Shown here: positions 45,616 through 54,747 of the stretch, in pieces
How the letters are laid out: each line of letters opens with the position of its first letter
How positions within the stretch are numbered: position 1 is the first letter of the stretch
Source of the DNA: Pseudomonas kermanshahensis
Lineage (GTDB): Bacteria; Pseudomonadota; Gammaproteobacteria; Pseudomonadales; Pseudomonadaceae
Direction of reading: 5' to 3'
Assembly (NCBI RefSeq): GCF_014269205.2
Contig: NZ_JABWRY020000001.1
Coordinates: forward strand, 2,480,001-2,544,000
Length of the DNA: 64,000 nucleotides
The notes under the pieces: model-generated
The model's database searches: none
Told to the model about the DNA's origin: nothing
What the model saw: only the letters and a program-made list of their open reading frames with translations
Position numbers and translations under genes: made by a program

Positions 45616-46395
45616 TCAGCGGCTGCCAAATGGTGCCAGCTGGCTACCGCCGCAGACATGAATGACTTCGGCGGTTACGAATCCGGCGTCCCCAGAAGCC
45701 AAATAAGAAGTAGTTCCAGCAATATCCTCTGGCGTGGCCAGACGCTTCAGTGGGGTATTGCTGATAGACCCCTGCGCCATTCGCTCAAAGCTCTCTGCAT
45801 CACGTCCATCCAGTGTGAATGCGGAGGGTAAGAGGCCTGGCGCAATGGCATTTACGGTGACGTTGTAGTCGGCTAATTCTCGAGCCATCGATCGTGTCAG
45901 GCCCACCAAGCCAGCCTTGCACGCCACATAGGCAGGAGGTCCGCCCGCTACCCAGCATCGCGACACCATGTTGATTACTCGACCACTTGCTTGTCGCTGC
46001 CAGTAGGGGGCGACGTGCTGGCAAATCAACGCCGGAGCGCGGAGGTTTACAGCCATCATGTGATCCCACTTCGCGACGTCGAAGTCGTAGATAGAACCTC
46101 GGTGGTTAACGGCAGCGTTGTTGACCACAACGTCGATGCGACCAAACTGCTGACCCACCTGCTCGACCATTTCACGGATCGACGCGGGGATGCCAAGATC
46201 AGCCTGGACTGCAACGGCACATTGGCCGGGCGCCAGTTGAAGCTGTTTCAAGAAGCCCTGAGTCGCTTCCAAGTCGATATCAGCGGCCGCAATGTGCATT
46301 CCATCTTTGGCCAAGCGAATGCAGATTGCCCGCCCCAGTTCTCCAGCGGCGCCGGTGACGAGTGCAACGCGGCGATTTTCATGTGTTGTATTCAT
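45616..46395 (-). CDS. short-chain dehydrogenase/reductase (classical SDR)
   Basis: This 259-residue SDR starts MNTTHENRRVALVTGAAGELG at 46395, where its ATG overlaps the stop of the upstream gene (ATGA). It has TGAAGELG, an AADIDLE aspartate after beta 2 suggesting NAD(H), NNAAVN (NNAG variant) and the YVACK catalytic Tyr/Lys pair, with a serine in NMVSRCW. It probably oxidises a hydroxyl of the sugar-acid or cyclic substrate handled by the neighbouring isomerase. Exact reaction unknown. Confidence 0.87.
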   Translation of the reverse strand: MNTTHENRRVALVTGAAGELGRAICIRLAKDGMHIAAADIDLEATQGFLKQLQLAPGQCAVAVQADLGIPASIREMVEQVGQQFGRIDVVVNNAAVNHRGSIYDFDVAKWDHMMAVNLRAPALICQHVAPYWQRQASGRVINMVSRCWVAGGPPAYVACKAGLVGLTRSMARELADYNVTVNAIAPGLLPSAFTLDGRDAESFERMAQGSISNTPLKRLATPEDIAGTTSYLASGDAGFVTAEVIHVCGGSQLAPFGSR

Positions 46396-47285
46396 GGGCA
46401 CGGTACCTCAGGGCTTGTTTCGCAAGCGACGGTGGTCATATTCATGTAGCGACGCACAAGATCCCGGTTCCGGGACAGCTTCGATACGTCGGTGTGGCTC
46501 GAGTCAAAATCCTCAATTGAGATCCAGTCGTCGAAACCGTTTTTTCGGAGCGTTTTCAGCATGGATTGAAGCGGTAGCACCCCCTCATCCGGCGGGCACC
46601 ATTCCCAGCGCCAGCCCTCGCCAGGGGCCTGCGGAACGTACGCCACATTTTTAACTTGCACGTGAGCGAGGTAATCGCCCATCAGATCCAGCGACAGCTG
46701 CACGTCCTCTCGCCCCTCGATTGCGAGGTTGCCTAGGTCGTAAATGATGCCCAGCTGCTGCGCCGGATAGTGCTCAGCGATTCGCATTGCAAGCGAAGGG
46801 CTAGAGCAGATGGTTCGTTGGTGGACTTCAAGCGCGAGCTGAATACCTGCTTTTTCGGCGAGCGGGACAATGTCATCGAGGAAGCGGCGCATAGTCGAAT
46901 AGCCGGCGGCATAACGCTGATTCTCGTAGCCAGGGCCCCAGAGTCGAAGTCGGGCTTGACCTGCTTGAGCGGCCAGGTCAATGAGGAGACGCGCATTTTC
47001 AATGTCCCCGACAGCCAGGTAAGGGCTTAGCCCAAAAATCTCGAGGCCGTGCGACTGGCAGTGACGGTAAATGCGATCAATAGCCTGATGAGTGGGAGGC
47101 ACGGTACAGCGGTTATTGCTTCGCGCGTCCCATGGGCGCCCAGCATCCAGGTTATCGACATTTGCCACCCGCCATTCCACACCTTGGTAGCCTTCCCGCG
47201 CTAAGTGCTCGACAAGGTGTTCTGGGGAAAGCGTAGGCAGCGAAGCGCTGGAGACGCCTAAACGCGGCGTTTTTTGTTGTGTCAT
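46392..47285 (-). CDS. sugar phosphate isomerase/epimerase (TIM barrel, AP-endonuclease-2 family)
   Basis: This 297-residue protein starts MTQQKTPRLGVSSASLPT at 47285 with AAGG a few bases upstream. Barrel signatures are EHLAREGYQGVEWRV, LQLALEVHQRT (metal Glu/His), IIYDLGNLAIEG and LAHVQVKNVA (histidine ligand), then DDWISIEDFDSS. The family includes xylose isomerase-like enzymes, inosose isomerases and 3-dehydroshikimate dehydratases, so a QuiC-like dehydratase is an alternative. It overlaps the SDR and is divergent from the LysR at 47411. Confidence 0.83.
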   Translation of the reverse strand: MTQQKTPRLGVSSASLPTLSPEHLVEHLAREGYQGVEWRVANVDNLDAGRPWDARSNNRCTVPPTHQAIDRIYRHCQSHGLEIFGLSPYLAVGDIENARLLIDLAAQAGQARLRLWGPGYENQRYAAGYSTMRRFLDDIVPLAEKAGIQLALEVHQRTICSSPSLAMRIAEHYPAQQLGIIYDLGNLAIEGREDVQLSLDLMGDYLAHVQVKNVAYVPQAPGEGWRWEWCPPDEGVLPLQSMLKTLRKNGFDDWISIEDFDSSHTDVSKLSRNRDLVRRYMNMTTVACETSPEVPCP

Positions 47286-47410
47286 ATACAGCACCTTAAT
47301 CACACCCCTAGGTGGTGGGGTGGCTGGATGCTAAATCAAACAGCTGGTTCATTAAATTGATATAAAAGCCACCTTTGGTTAACCTGTGGGTTGATAAACA
47401 GAGGTGTTGA

Positions 47411-48331
47411 ATGAAGCCATCACCCATCAGTCTTCGTCATTTCAGGGTGTTCCTCGCAGTCGTTAGCTCTGGCAGCCTTGTGACGGCTGCCAAGCTTCTT
47501 CACATCACGCTGTCGGCGGTATCCAAAAGCATCAAGGAGCTTGAGCAGGAACTGGACGCCCAGTTGCTGGTGCGTGGGCGAAAAGGGGTACAACTGACGC
47601 AAGCGGGCGAGGCGTTCAGCAAGCATGCCACTCAGACCATGGCCAACTTCCGGCTGGCCATGGAGGAAGTGAAAGATGTGCCCCAAGCACCTCAGGTTTT
47701 GAAAGTGGGTGCGTTACCGACTGCTGCTGGTTACATGCTTGCACCTGTCGTAGAGCAGATGCGGCAACGATATCCCCATATTCAGGTGCAGGTCGCTTCC
47801 GGTATTTACGATTACCTGGTGGGCAAGCTGAGAACGCGTGAACTCGACTTGATCGTGGGTCGCTTGATCGGACGGGACATGGTAGGTGTGGTGTTTGAAG
47901 CACTCTACGAAGAGGATCTGGTGCTTGTGGTACGCAGTGGCCACCCATTGACCCGGCAGCGTCATCTTGGTTTGGAAGATCTGCGCCCCTACACGCTCGT
48001 CGTTTCGCCGCACGGGACCTTGGTGCGGATCAGCGTCGACAATTTTCTATTATCCAAGGGCGGGGTTGAGGGATTTCAAATACAGGAATCTCTGAGCGAG
48101 ACATTCTCGCGAGTGTATGTGCAAGATTTCGATGGGGTGTGGTTTGTTCAGCGGGGGGTGGTCGATCTGGATATACGCATGGGGTTAGTTCAGCAATTGC
48201 CGTTCAGCAGCACACTGCTTCGTGCGCCGATAGGATTGACGTCCCCGACAGACCGGCCATTATCAGAGGCGGCGACTGTTTTTGCCGAGCTGTTGAGGCA
48301 ATGGTGTGCTCAAGTGCAGCCCAAAAACTGA
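47411..48331 (+). CDS. LysR-type transcriptional regulator
   Basis: This 306-residue regulator starts MKPSPISLRHFRVFLAVVSSG, with AGAGG 7 bases upstream. The helix-turn-helix is SLVTAAKLLHITLSAVSKSIKELEQELD, and a PcaQ/GbpR-like effector domain follows (LKVGALPTAAGYMLAPVVEQM, IYDYLVGKLRTRELDLIVGRL). It is divergent from the isomerase/SDR/MHS operon with 125 bp between, and convergent with the Rieske oxygenase, so it most likely controls the former. The PcaQ/GbpR resemblance suggests a sugar- or aromatic-acid inducer. Confidence 0.87.
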   Translation: MKPSPISLRHFRVFLAVVSSGSLVTAAKLLHITLSAVSKSIKELEQELDAQLLVRGRKGVQLTQAGEAFSKHATQTMANFRLAMEEVKDVPQAPQVLKVGALPTAAGYMLAPVVEQMRQRYPHIQVQVASGIYDYLVGKLRTRELDLIVGRLIGRDMVGVVFEALYEEDLVLVVRSGHPLTRQRHLGLEDLRPYTLVVSPHGTLVRISVDNFLLSKGGVEGFQIQESLSETFSRVYVQDFDGVWFVQRGVVDLDIRMGLVQQLPFSSTLLRAPIGLTSPTDRPLSEAATVFAELLRQWCAQVQPKN

Positions 48332-48439
48332 GTGACTGGATGGGCCTCAATATCGACTGACCTACAGCAGGTGGTGATGGGGGACGATCCCGCTCGCCCC
48401 CGTAGCCTGATAACCGCACGATATAAATGCACTGGGCAT

Positions 48440-49516
48440 TCAGCGGGTGGCGTGACAAAGCCTTTCTATGATCCGGCGGGCCCTGTTGGCACCGACGTCA
48501 ACATGAATATCAATCATCTGCCGTTCACCGAATCGACACAGGTTCTTGTATTGAGATTCGATAACAACTTTGTCCTCATCAAATGTCATCATGGTTTGCT
48601 CAACTACTTTCGCTTTAACTTCTTCGTGATTGCTTTCCGGGTTGGTGGCGATGGTCCAGAAGTAATGGCTAGTGGTTTCGGTTTCCGGGGTCACGCCGTG
48701 GAAGCCGCGCATGTGGAAGCCGCCCCGCTGCGGATTGTCCAGGGGCTCGGTTCCGGCATCTACAGCGCCGGTCCAAATACGCAAGTGGCTGATATGAAAC
48801 TCAATTTCCTGCCAGCGATCGACAGTGCCCTTGAATGGGTAGGCGGCGATATAGGTCGGAGGTGGGACGGAGTCAGGCATGTGTCGAACAACGCGAACCG
48901 AATGATCGTCACTTTCTACCGTCATCTGGGCATTCATGTGAACGCTGGCGTTGCCGCCAATGGTGCGTAGGTGGACATAGCCCAAATGGCTTAGATCCAT
49001 CAAGTTGTCGTGTATGAGCTGATAGGGCGCGTCGTAGTGATACACGTCACCCTCAAAAAGATAATGCCCATTCGTGTGAACATCGTAGGCAGGAGGTTCA
49101 TCGATAGGCTCTGGGTGTTCGGGGCTGCCAAACCAGATCCAAACGATCTGGTCTTTTTCAACCACGTGAAAGGCTGCCACTTTTGCTTTGCTAGGTATTT
49201 TTTCCTGGCCGGGGACCTCAATGCATTTACCGGCTTCATTGAACAAGAGACCGTGATAGCCGCAGCGAAGGCCGCTGGCTTCAAGTGTTCCATCAGACAG
49301 CGGTAGTGCCCTGTGACAGCATCGGTCTTCGAGTGCCGCCACCTTGCCATCCGCGGTGCGGAACATCACGACTGATGTGTTCAGCAAGGTCCGGCCCACG
49401 GGACGATCCTTGAGTTCCCAGCCCAACGCAGCCACATACCATTGATTGAGCGGGAATGTGGAAGGCTTGGCGGGTGCAATATCCTGGGCGAGTGACTGAA
49501 GGGGAGAGGCAGTCAT
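48440..49516 (-). CDS. Rieske non-heme iron oxygenase (VanA-like alpha subunit)
   Basis: This 358-residue oxygenase starts MTASPLQSLAQDIAPAKPS with GGAG seven bases upstream. The Rieske ligands are Cys66-x-His68 (RCCHRA) and Cys85-xx-His88 (CGYHG). The mononuclear iron site is DNLMDLSHLGYVH with Asp174 bridging and His177/His182 as ligands. The length and motif spacing match VanA-type O-demethylases and related monooxygenases rather than two-subunit dioxygenases. It is paired with the reductase at 49553. The substrate could be a methoxy- or other ring- or side-chain-substituted acid. Confidence 0.9.
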   Translation of the reverse strand: MTASPLQSLAQDIAPAKPSTFPLNQWYVAALGWELKDRPVGRTLLNTSVVMFRTADGKVAALEDRCCHRALPLSDGTLEASGLRCGYHGLLFNEAGKCIEVPGQEKIPSKAKVAAFHVVEKDQIVWIWFGSPEHPEPIDEPPAYDVHTNGHYLFEGDVYHYDAPYQLIHDNLMDLSHLGYVHLRTIGGNASVHMNAQMTVESDDHSVRVVRHMPDSVPPPTYIAAYPFKGTVDRWQEIEFHISHLRIWTGAVDAGTEPLDNPQRGGFHMRGFHGVTPETETTSHYFWTIATNPESNHEEVKAKVVEQTMMTFDEDKVVIESQYKNLCRFGERQMIDIHVDVGANRARRIIERLCHATR

Positions 49517-49552
49517 AGGAGTCTCCGTTGCAGTGAATGTGTTGGTTAGAGA

Positions 49553-50506
49553 TCAGAGGTCAAGTACGAGTCGAGGTGACTTTGCCCGGGAGCAGCACGG
49601 CGTGAAGCAATCATTCCTGGCGTGTTCATCGGCGGTCATGAATTGATCCCTGTGATCCGGGATACCCTCCAGCACGCGTGTCACGCATGTCCCACACACG
49701 CCTTGTTCGCAGGATGTTTGAACTTCAATTCCCGCGTCGTCCAACACCTCGAATACGCTGCGGTCGATTGGAATTTCAAAGGCTCTACCGCTCCTGGCGA
49801 GCACTACCTCGAAGGGCGTGTTCGAACCCTGGTCACTGATCTGGCCCGCAAAGAACTCCCGATGCATGCGCGCTTGCGGCCAGCCGGCAGCCTCGCCGGT
49901 TTCCAGAATGTGGTTCATGAAGCCGGTGGGGCCGCACACATACAGATGGCAACCTTGATCGACCCTATCGAGAATGGCGGCGGCATTCAGTTTTTGCTGC
50001 TGCACGCCGCTGTCATCATGGAAAGTGACGCGGTCCGCGAACGGCGCATGAGCAAGTGCGTTAACGAATGCTGCACGGTCGCTGGAGCGGAAGCAGTAAT
50101 GAAGCTCGAACTCCAGGCTGCGATGCGAAAGCTCATAAGCCATGGCCAGGATTGGGGTAATACCAATGCCCCCGGCAAACAGCAGGTGGCGCTTTGCGCG
50201 GTGGTCGAGCTGGAACAGATTGCGTGGCGCACTGATCGTCAGCGTTTGACCTTGCTCTACAGCTGAGTGCATTGCCTGCGAGCCACCGCGGGAGCTAGGC
50301 TCCCTCAGAACACTGATGAGATAGCGATTACGCTCTCGTGGGTCATTGCACAGCGAGTACTGGCGAATGAACCCGCCTGGTACATGAACGTCGATGTGGG
50401 CACCGGCTTCATAGGGCGGAAGTGATCCGCCATCCAAGGGGCTCAATTCAAAGCTGCAAACACCTTCTGCTTCGATTGCCTTGCGGCTGACGTTGACTTC
50501 AAACAT
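49553..50506 (-). CDS. VanB-like oxygenase reductase (FMN/NAD and 2Fe-2S ferredoxin)
   Basis: This 317-residue reductase supplies electrons to the Rieske oxygenase. It has an N-terminal flavin/NAD domain (RQYSLCNDPRERNRYLISVLRE, then LLFAGGIGITPILAMAYEL) and a C-terminal plant-type ferredoxin with cysteines in TSCEQGVCGTC and TPCC. Length and order match VanB-type oxidoreductases. GGAGGG precedes the ATG at 50506. It is first in the two-gene operon; the 285-bp region to the divergent MarR gene holds a clear operator. Confidence 0.9.
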   Translation of the reverse strand: MFEVNVSRKAIEAEGVCSFELSPLDGGSLPPYEAGAHIDVHVPGGFIRQYSLCNDPRERNRYLISVLREPSSRGGSQAMHSAVEQGQTLTISAPRNLFQLDHRAKRHLLFAGGIGITPILAMAYELSHRSLEFELHYCFRSSDRAAFVNALAHAPFADRVTFHDDSGVQQQKLNAAAILDRVDQGCHLYVCGPTGFMNHILETGEAAGWPQARMHREFFAGQISDQGSNTPFEVVLARSGRAFEIPIDRSVFEVLDDAGIEVQTSCEQGVCGTCVTRVLEGIPDHRDQFMTADEHARNDCFTPCCSRAKSPRLVLDL

Positions 50507-50736
50507 GACTCATCCCTCCACATTCAAGTGGCTACTGAAAATTCACAGGTAAACGATCGACCGGGAGGAGGTCAGCCTGGCGCGAATGGCGGCAGCTCTG
50601 GCTTGCAGCCAGGGACGCGGGAAGTGACTCGGTGACGGGTGTTCATGGCACTACCTGATAATTATTTTTGTGAGGTGCTGTGACGGCATATCATGCTGGG
50701 CTGGCCCCAGCTATCGGTTGAGTAAATCCTCGGACC

Positions 50737-50760
50737 AATTGGTTGCGGTGTCAACTAATT
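50737..50760. promoter_or_regulatory. MarR-type operator between the reductase and marR-like genes
   Basis: AATTGGTTG (50737-50745) and CAACTAATT (50752-50760) form an inverted repeat with 8 of 9 pairs matching and a 6-base centre. TTG...CAA half-sites with this spacing are typical of MarR dimers. It lies 32 bp before the MarR gene start and between divergent genes. Confidence 0.6.
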
Positions 50761-50791
50761 TTCTTCAAGGCCAATTTAAGGTGTGCTCTCG

Positions 50792-51262
50792 ATGTCCTCA
50801 GCCCCCCAGCTAGACCTCGCCCGCTATGTGCCCGCGCTGCTGAATTTTCTGTCGAACAAACTCTCCTCAGGGGCTTCGCAGTGCTATCGAAAACACTTCG
50901 GGATTGGCGTTGTGGAGTGGAGGATGCTGTCCATGCTGGCAGTGGAAAGCGGGATAACGGCGAATCGTATCTGCCAGGTGATCGGCCTCGACAAAAGTGC
51001 TGTTAGCCGCTCTCTACAGGCGCTGGAGGTGGCAGGGCGAGTTCGTACGGAAGTAGATCCTGCTGACGGAAGGCGCTACACCGTTTCGCTTACCGAGAGC
51101 GGTGTGCAGTTGTACAACCGGGTCTTGATGGTTGCGCTTGAACGAGAGCGTCGCTTGCTGAGTGGCCTCTCGTCAGCCGAAGTCGATACCTTGATTAACT
51201 TGCTTGGACGCTTGAACAGCCAGGTCTCTCACGTCAACGACTACGATCCAGAGAACCCCTGA
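50792..51262 (+). CDS. MarR-family transcriptional regulator
   Basis: This 156-residue regulator starts MSSAPQLDLARYVPALLNFLSNKL, with AAGG about 10 bases upstream; a GTG at 50783 is too close to that site. The winged helix-turn-helix reads GITANRICQVIGLDKSAVSRSLQALEVAGRVRTEVDPADGRRYTVSLTESG. It is divergent from the VanB/VanA-like pair, with the dyad at 50737-50760 between them, so it most likely represses both until a phenolic ligand binds. Confidence 0.88.
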   Translation: MSSAPQLDLARYVPALLNFLSNKLSSGASQCYRKHFGIGVVEWRMLSMLAVESGITANRICQVIGLDKSAVSRSLQALEVAGRVRTEVDPADGRRYTVSLTESGVQLYNRVLMVALERERRLLSGLSSAEVDTLINLLGRLNSQVSHVNDYDPENP

Positions 51263-51632
51263 GCGTGATGACCATGATCTTCATCCGTTCGACGACCAAG
51301 CTGCACCTGAGATAACACTACCGGCTACCGGCGCCCCCTTCCGGTATCAACCTTCCAGGCTGCCTTCGCACCTTTGCGCGGGCATACCCCCCCTCGGAGC
51401 ATCGCAACCGCACTATTCAATGCTTGGCCACAAGTATCGCGATTGCCGATAGGTCACATCCCAACAAGCGATTAGTCAGAGCCCTGCACTGAGGTCAACC
51501 TGTCCCCGTCGTCTGGTCTATCCCGCCAGCTGACTTCACCTCGGCAGGTCGATCGCATCGATCCCGTTCGCCTCGTCCGGCCGTGGTGGCAAAGAAAATT
51601 GCCAACAAAAACAATAAAAGAGGGTTCGTTCG
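51263..51632. other. intergenic region upstream of the DUF1302 operon
   Basis: This 370-bp stretch has no credible gene. It must carry the promoter of the long plus-strand operon that follows; a TGGCAA-AGAAAA-TTGCCA dyad lies about 40 bp before the DUF1302 start and GAGGG provides its ribosome binding site. I could not assign a -35/-10 or a sigma-54 site. Confidence 0.5.
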
Positions 51633-53312
51633 ATGGCTATTCGCTCCATCGCCGCAGCGCGGCGTGCGCCTTTCACTCTGACGCTCGCCACTGCCTTGGT
51701 CTGCGGTCTTCCATGTGCCCAGGCGTTTGAAGTGCAGACCGACAACCCTGACCTCAGTCTGCGGTGGGACAACACGCTCAAGTACAGCTCTGCCTGGCGC
51801 CTGAAGGACCAAAGCAGCAAGCTCAGCAGCGGCTCGGTGGCGTTGAACCAGGACGATGGCGACCGCAACTTTGACAAGGGCCTGATCTCCAACCGCCTGG
51901 ATGTACTCTCTGAACTGGACATTGGCTACCGCGAATACGGCGCGCGAATCAGTGGCGCGGGCTGGTTCGATACCGAATACCAGAAAGACAACGACAACAA
52001 TGACCCGACGCGGGCCAACCAGCGTTCGGTTGCCTACGACGAATTCACCGACGATACCCGCCACTTGCACGGCGGCGACGGCGAGCTACTGGATGCCTTT
52101 GTCTACTGGAACGGTGATCTGGCCGACCGTGCGCTCTCGGTACGTCTGGGCCGCCACGGGCTGATCTGGGGTGAAAGCCTGTTCTTCGGCGCCAACGGTA
52201 TCGCTGGCGGTATGGCACCGGTAGACGTGGTCAAGGCAGTGTCGGTACCCAACACCCAGTTCAAGGAAATCACCCGGCCGGTCAGCCAGCTGTCGACCAC
52301 CTATCAACTGACCGATGCATTGTCAGTCGGCGCTTACTACCAGTTCGAATGGGAAGAAACCCGTTTGCCGGGGGCTGGCAGCTATTTTTCGGTGAGCGAC
52401 ACCATTGGCGAAGGTAACGAGCGACTGATTGTCGGCGCACCGTTCCCGCCATTTCTGGGCGGCAACCCCGGCAGCCCGGCAGCCTTTTTCCACGGCAACG
52501 ACAAAGAAGCCAAGAGCTCGGGGCAGGGCGGCCTGCAGTTGCGCTACACCGCCGACACCGTTGAGTACGGCCTTTACGCCATCCAGTACCACGACAAATC
52601 CCCCAAGCTGTACTTGAAGCCAAGCGCTACCGGACCGAACTTCGCCACTGGCCAGATCGGCGAATACTACTGGGTCTATCCCGAAGAGATCCGTGCACTG
52701 GGCGCAAGCTTTGCCACCACGCTGAATGAGTACAGCTTCGCCGGTGAAGCCTCCATGCGCTGGAATATGCCGCTGGTTTCCAACGGCCAGACCGTTACGC
52801 CGGGCATGGTTGCCGACAATGACGACCATCCGCTTTATGCCGTGGGCCGCACGGCGCACCTGAACCTCAACATGCTGGCGTCGCTGGGCCCCTCGTTCAT
52901 CGCCAATGAGGCAAGCCTGGTCGGCGAAATCGCTTGGAACCGCTTGCTCAGTGTCACCAAGAACCGTGCTGCGCTTGACCCGAGCGCTACCGACGACGGC
53001 GTTGGCATCAAGCTGGTGTACAGCCCGACATATCGGCAGATTTTCCCTGGCATCGACCTCAGTGTGCCAGTGGGCGTCAGCTACTTCCCCATGGGCAAAT
53101 CGGCGGTGATCAGCAGCTTCGGCCCGGACCGCGGTGGCGATTTCAACATCGGCCTGAGTGCCACCTACCTGGACCGAGTCACCTTCGGCCTGACCTACAC
53201 CCACTACTACGGCCCAGAGGACACCAACCTCAACGCCGCCAGCCAGTTTACGTTCAAACAATCACTGAAAGACCGGGACTACCTGGCCTTCTCGGTCAAA
53301 ACAACATTCTGA
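51633..53312 (+). CDS. DUF1302 outer-membrane protein
   Basis: This 559-residue exported protein has a signal peptide with AQA cleavage near residue 31, then alternating strand-like segments (LSLRWDNTLKYSSAWRLKD, NRLDVLSELDIGYREYGARISG, RLGRHGLIWGESLFFG) and a terminal aromatic residue (VKTTF), as in outer-membrane beta-barrels. I recognise it as DUF1302. Such proteins occur with DUF1329, YCF48-like and MMPL genes in clusters for steroids and other hydrophobic compounds; a pore or receptor for a lipophilic substrate is likely but unproven. It is first in the operon, and a gap of 12 bases separates it from the DUF1329 gene. Confidence 0.86.
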   Translation: MAIRSIAAARRAPFTLTLATALVCGLPCAQAFEVQTDNPDLSLRWDNTLKYSSAWRLKDQSSKLSSGSVALNQDDGDRNFDKGLISNRLDVLSELDIGYREYGARISGAGWFDTEYQKDNDNNDPTRANQRSVAYDEFTDDTRHLHGGDGELLDAFVYWNGDLADRALSVRLGRHGLIWGESLFFGANGIAGGMAPVDVVKAVSVPNTQFKEITRPVSQLSTTYQLTDALSVGAYYQFEWEETRLPGAGSYFSVSDTIGEGNERLIVGAPFPPFLGGNPGSPAAFFHGNDKEAKSSGQGGLQLRYTADTVEYGLYAIQYHDKSPKLYLKPSATGPNFATGQIGEYYWVYPEEIRALGASFATTLNEYSFAGEASMRWNMPLVSNGQTVTPGMVADNDDHPLYAVGRTAHLNLNMLASLGPSFIANEASLVGEIAWNRLLSVTKNRAALDPSATDDGVGIKLVYSPTYRQIFPGIDLSVPVGVSYFPMGKSAVISSFGPDRGGDFNIGLSATYLDRVTFGLTYTHYYGPEDTNLNAASQFTFKQSLKDRDYLAFSVKTTF

Positions 53313-53324
53313 GGGGACGCGTGC

Positions 53325-54689
53325 ATGAACATTCCTTTCTCACTCAAGCACTTTTGTGTGGCCCTGCTCGGCGCTGCCGCGCTCAGTTTGCAACCCGCGC
53401 AAGCCGCTGGCCCGGATGATCTGGGCAAGCAACTGACGCCGCTGGGCGCTGAGCGCGCCGGTAACGCCGACGGCAGCATTCCGGCCTGGGACGGCGGCTA
53501 CACCAAGGTGGACCCCGCGTTCAAAGAGGGTGGCAAGCGCGGCGATCCGTTTGCCGCTGACAAACCGCTGTTCAGCATCACTAGCAAGAACATGGACCAG
53601 TACGCGGCCAAACTCAGCGATGGCACCAAAGCCATGTTCAAGCGTTACCCGGATACCTATCGCATCGACGTTTATCCAACCCGGCGCAGCGCTGCAGCTC
53701 CGCAATGGGTGTACGACAACACCCTGAACAATGCCAAGCACGCCAAGCTGGTGCAAAGCAGTGCAGGCCTTGTGCCCGAAGGTGCCTACGGCGGTATTCC
53801 GTTCCCGATCCCGAAAGACGGCACAGAGGCGATGTGGAACCACATCCTCAACTGGCGCGGCACGTCACTGGCGATGGATTTCCGGCATTACCTGATCACC
53901 GCCGATGGTGCTCAAGTGCTCACCACTGACGGCAAAGCGGTGCAGGAGATGCCGTATTACTACAAGGATGGTAACGCCGCCAGCTTCGACGGTGACTATT
54001 GGCTGTTCCGCCTGCTCAACGTTGGCCCGCCATTGCGGGCAGGCGAACAAATCATGGGACGTACCAACCTCAATGGCGACAAGTCAGAGGCGCACGTCTA
54101 CCTGACCGGCCAGCGACGAGTGCGCAAGCTGCCCAACGCCTGCTGCGACACTCCTACGCCGGCGACTGCAGGCGTGATGTCGTTCGATGAGCTGAGTGTG
54201 TTCCAAGGTCGGCTGGACCGCTTCAACTGGAAGTTGGTGGGCAAGCAAGAGATGTACATCCCCTACAACACCAACAAGGTCCAGGCTGCCGGCAAGCCTG
54301 AAGAGCTGTTCGACAAACATCACCTGAACCCCGATCAAGTGCGCTGGGAGCTCCATCGTGTGTGGGTGGTAGACGCCGAACTTGCACCCGGCAAGCGTCA
54401 CCAGTTGCCCAAAGGGCGGTACTACCTCGACGAGGACACATGGCAAGCCATGCTCGGTGACCGCTGGGACGCCAATGGCCAGTTGGCCAAGACCCTGTGG
54501 TCGCTGCCTGCGGTGATGCCAGACCTACCGGCGGTGGCCCAGTTGTCTTCGGGCTTCTACGACCTGGTGTCCGGTGCCTGGTTCATCCAGAACGTATACA
54601 CCGGCAAAGCTCAGCAGTACGCCTCGGTTGAACGTTACAAACCTGCTGAATTCTCACCTGCCGCAATGGCCGGGCGCGGCGTGCGCTGA
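53325..54689 (+). CDS. DUF1329 periplasmic/outer-membrane-associated protein
   Basis: This 454-residue protein has a signal peptide (cleavage AQA-AGP near residue 27) and the DUF1329 hallmarks DDLGKQLTPLGAERAGNADGSIPAWDGG, YYKDGNAASFDGDYWLFRLLNVGPPLRAGEQIMG, QRRVRKLPNACCDTP and KLVGKQEMYIPYNTN. The fold resembles LolA/LolB lipid carriers in published models of the family, as I recall, so ferrying a hydrophobic molecule or lipoprotein through the periplasm is plausible. GAGGGG precedes the ATG. It always travels with DUF1302 in clusters I know. Confidence 0.86.
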   Translation: MNIPFSLKHFCVALLGAAALSLQPAQAAGPDDLGKQLTPLGAERAGNADGSIPAWDGGYTKVDPAFKEGGKRGDPFAADKPLFSITSKNMDQYAAKLSDGTKAMFKRYPDTYRIDVYPTRRSAAAPQWVYDNTLNNAKHAKLVQSSAGLVPEGAYGGIPFPIPKDGTEAMWNHILNWRGTSLAMDFRHYLITADGAQVLTTDGKAVQEMPYYYKDGNAASFDGDYWLFRLLNVGPPLRAGEQIMGRTNLNGDKSEAHVYLTGQRRVRKLPNACCDTPTPATAGVMSFDELSVFQGRLDRFNWKLVGKQEMYIPYNTNKVQAAGKPEELFDKHHLNPDQVRWELHRVWVVDAELAPGKRHQLPKGRYYLDEDTWQAMLGDRWDANGQLAKTLWSLPAVMPDLPAVAQLSSGFYDLVSGAWFIQNVYTGKAQQYASVERYKPAEFSPAAMAGRGVR

Positions 54690-54747
54690 CGATGTTCAGG
54701 GGAGGGTGCATAGCGCCTTCCCCTCCTGCGACAGAATCGAGGTAGAT

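Noticed and set aside
51420..51460. Possible sigma-54 promoter (TTGGCC...TTGC) before the DUF1302 operon
   Set aside because: The distance between the GG and GC elements is about 14 bases, too long for a -24/-12 promoter.
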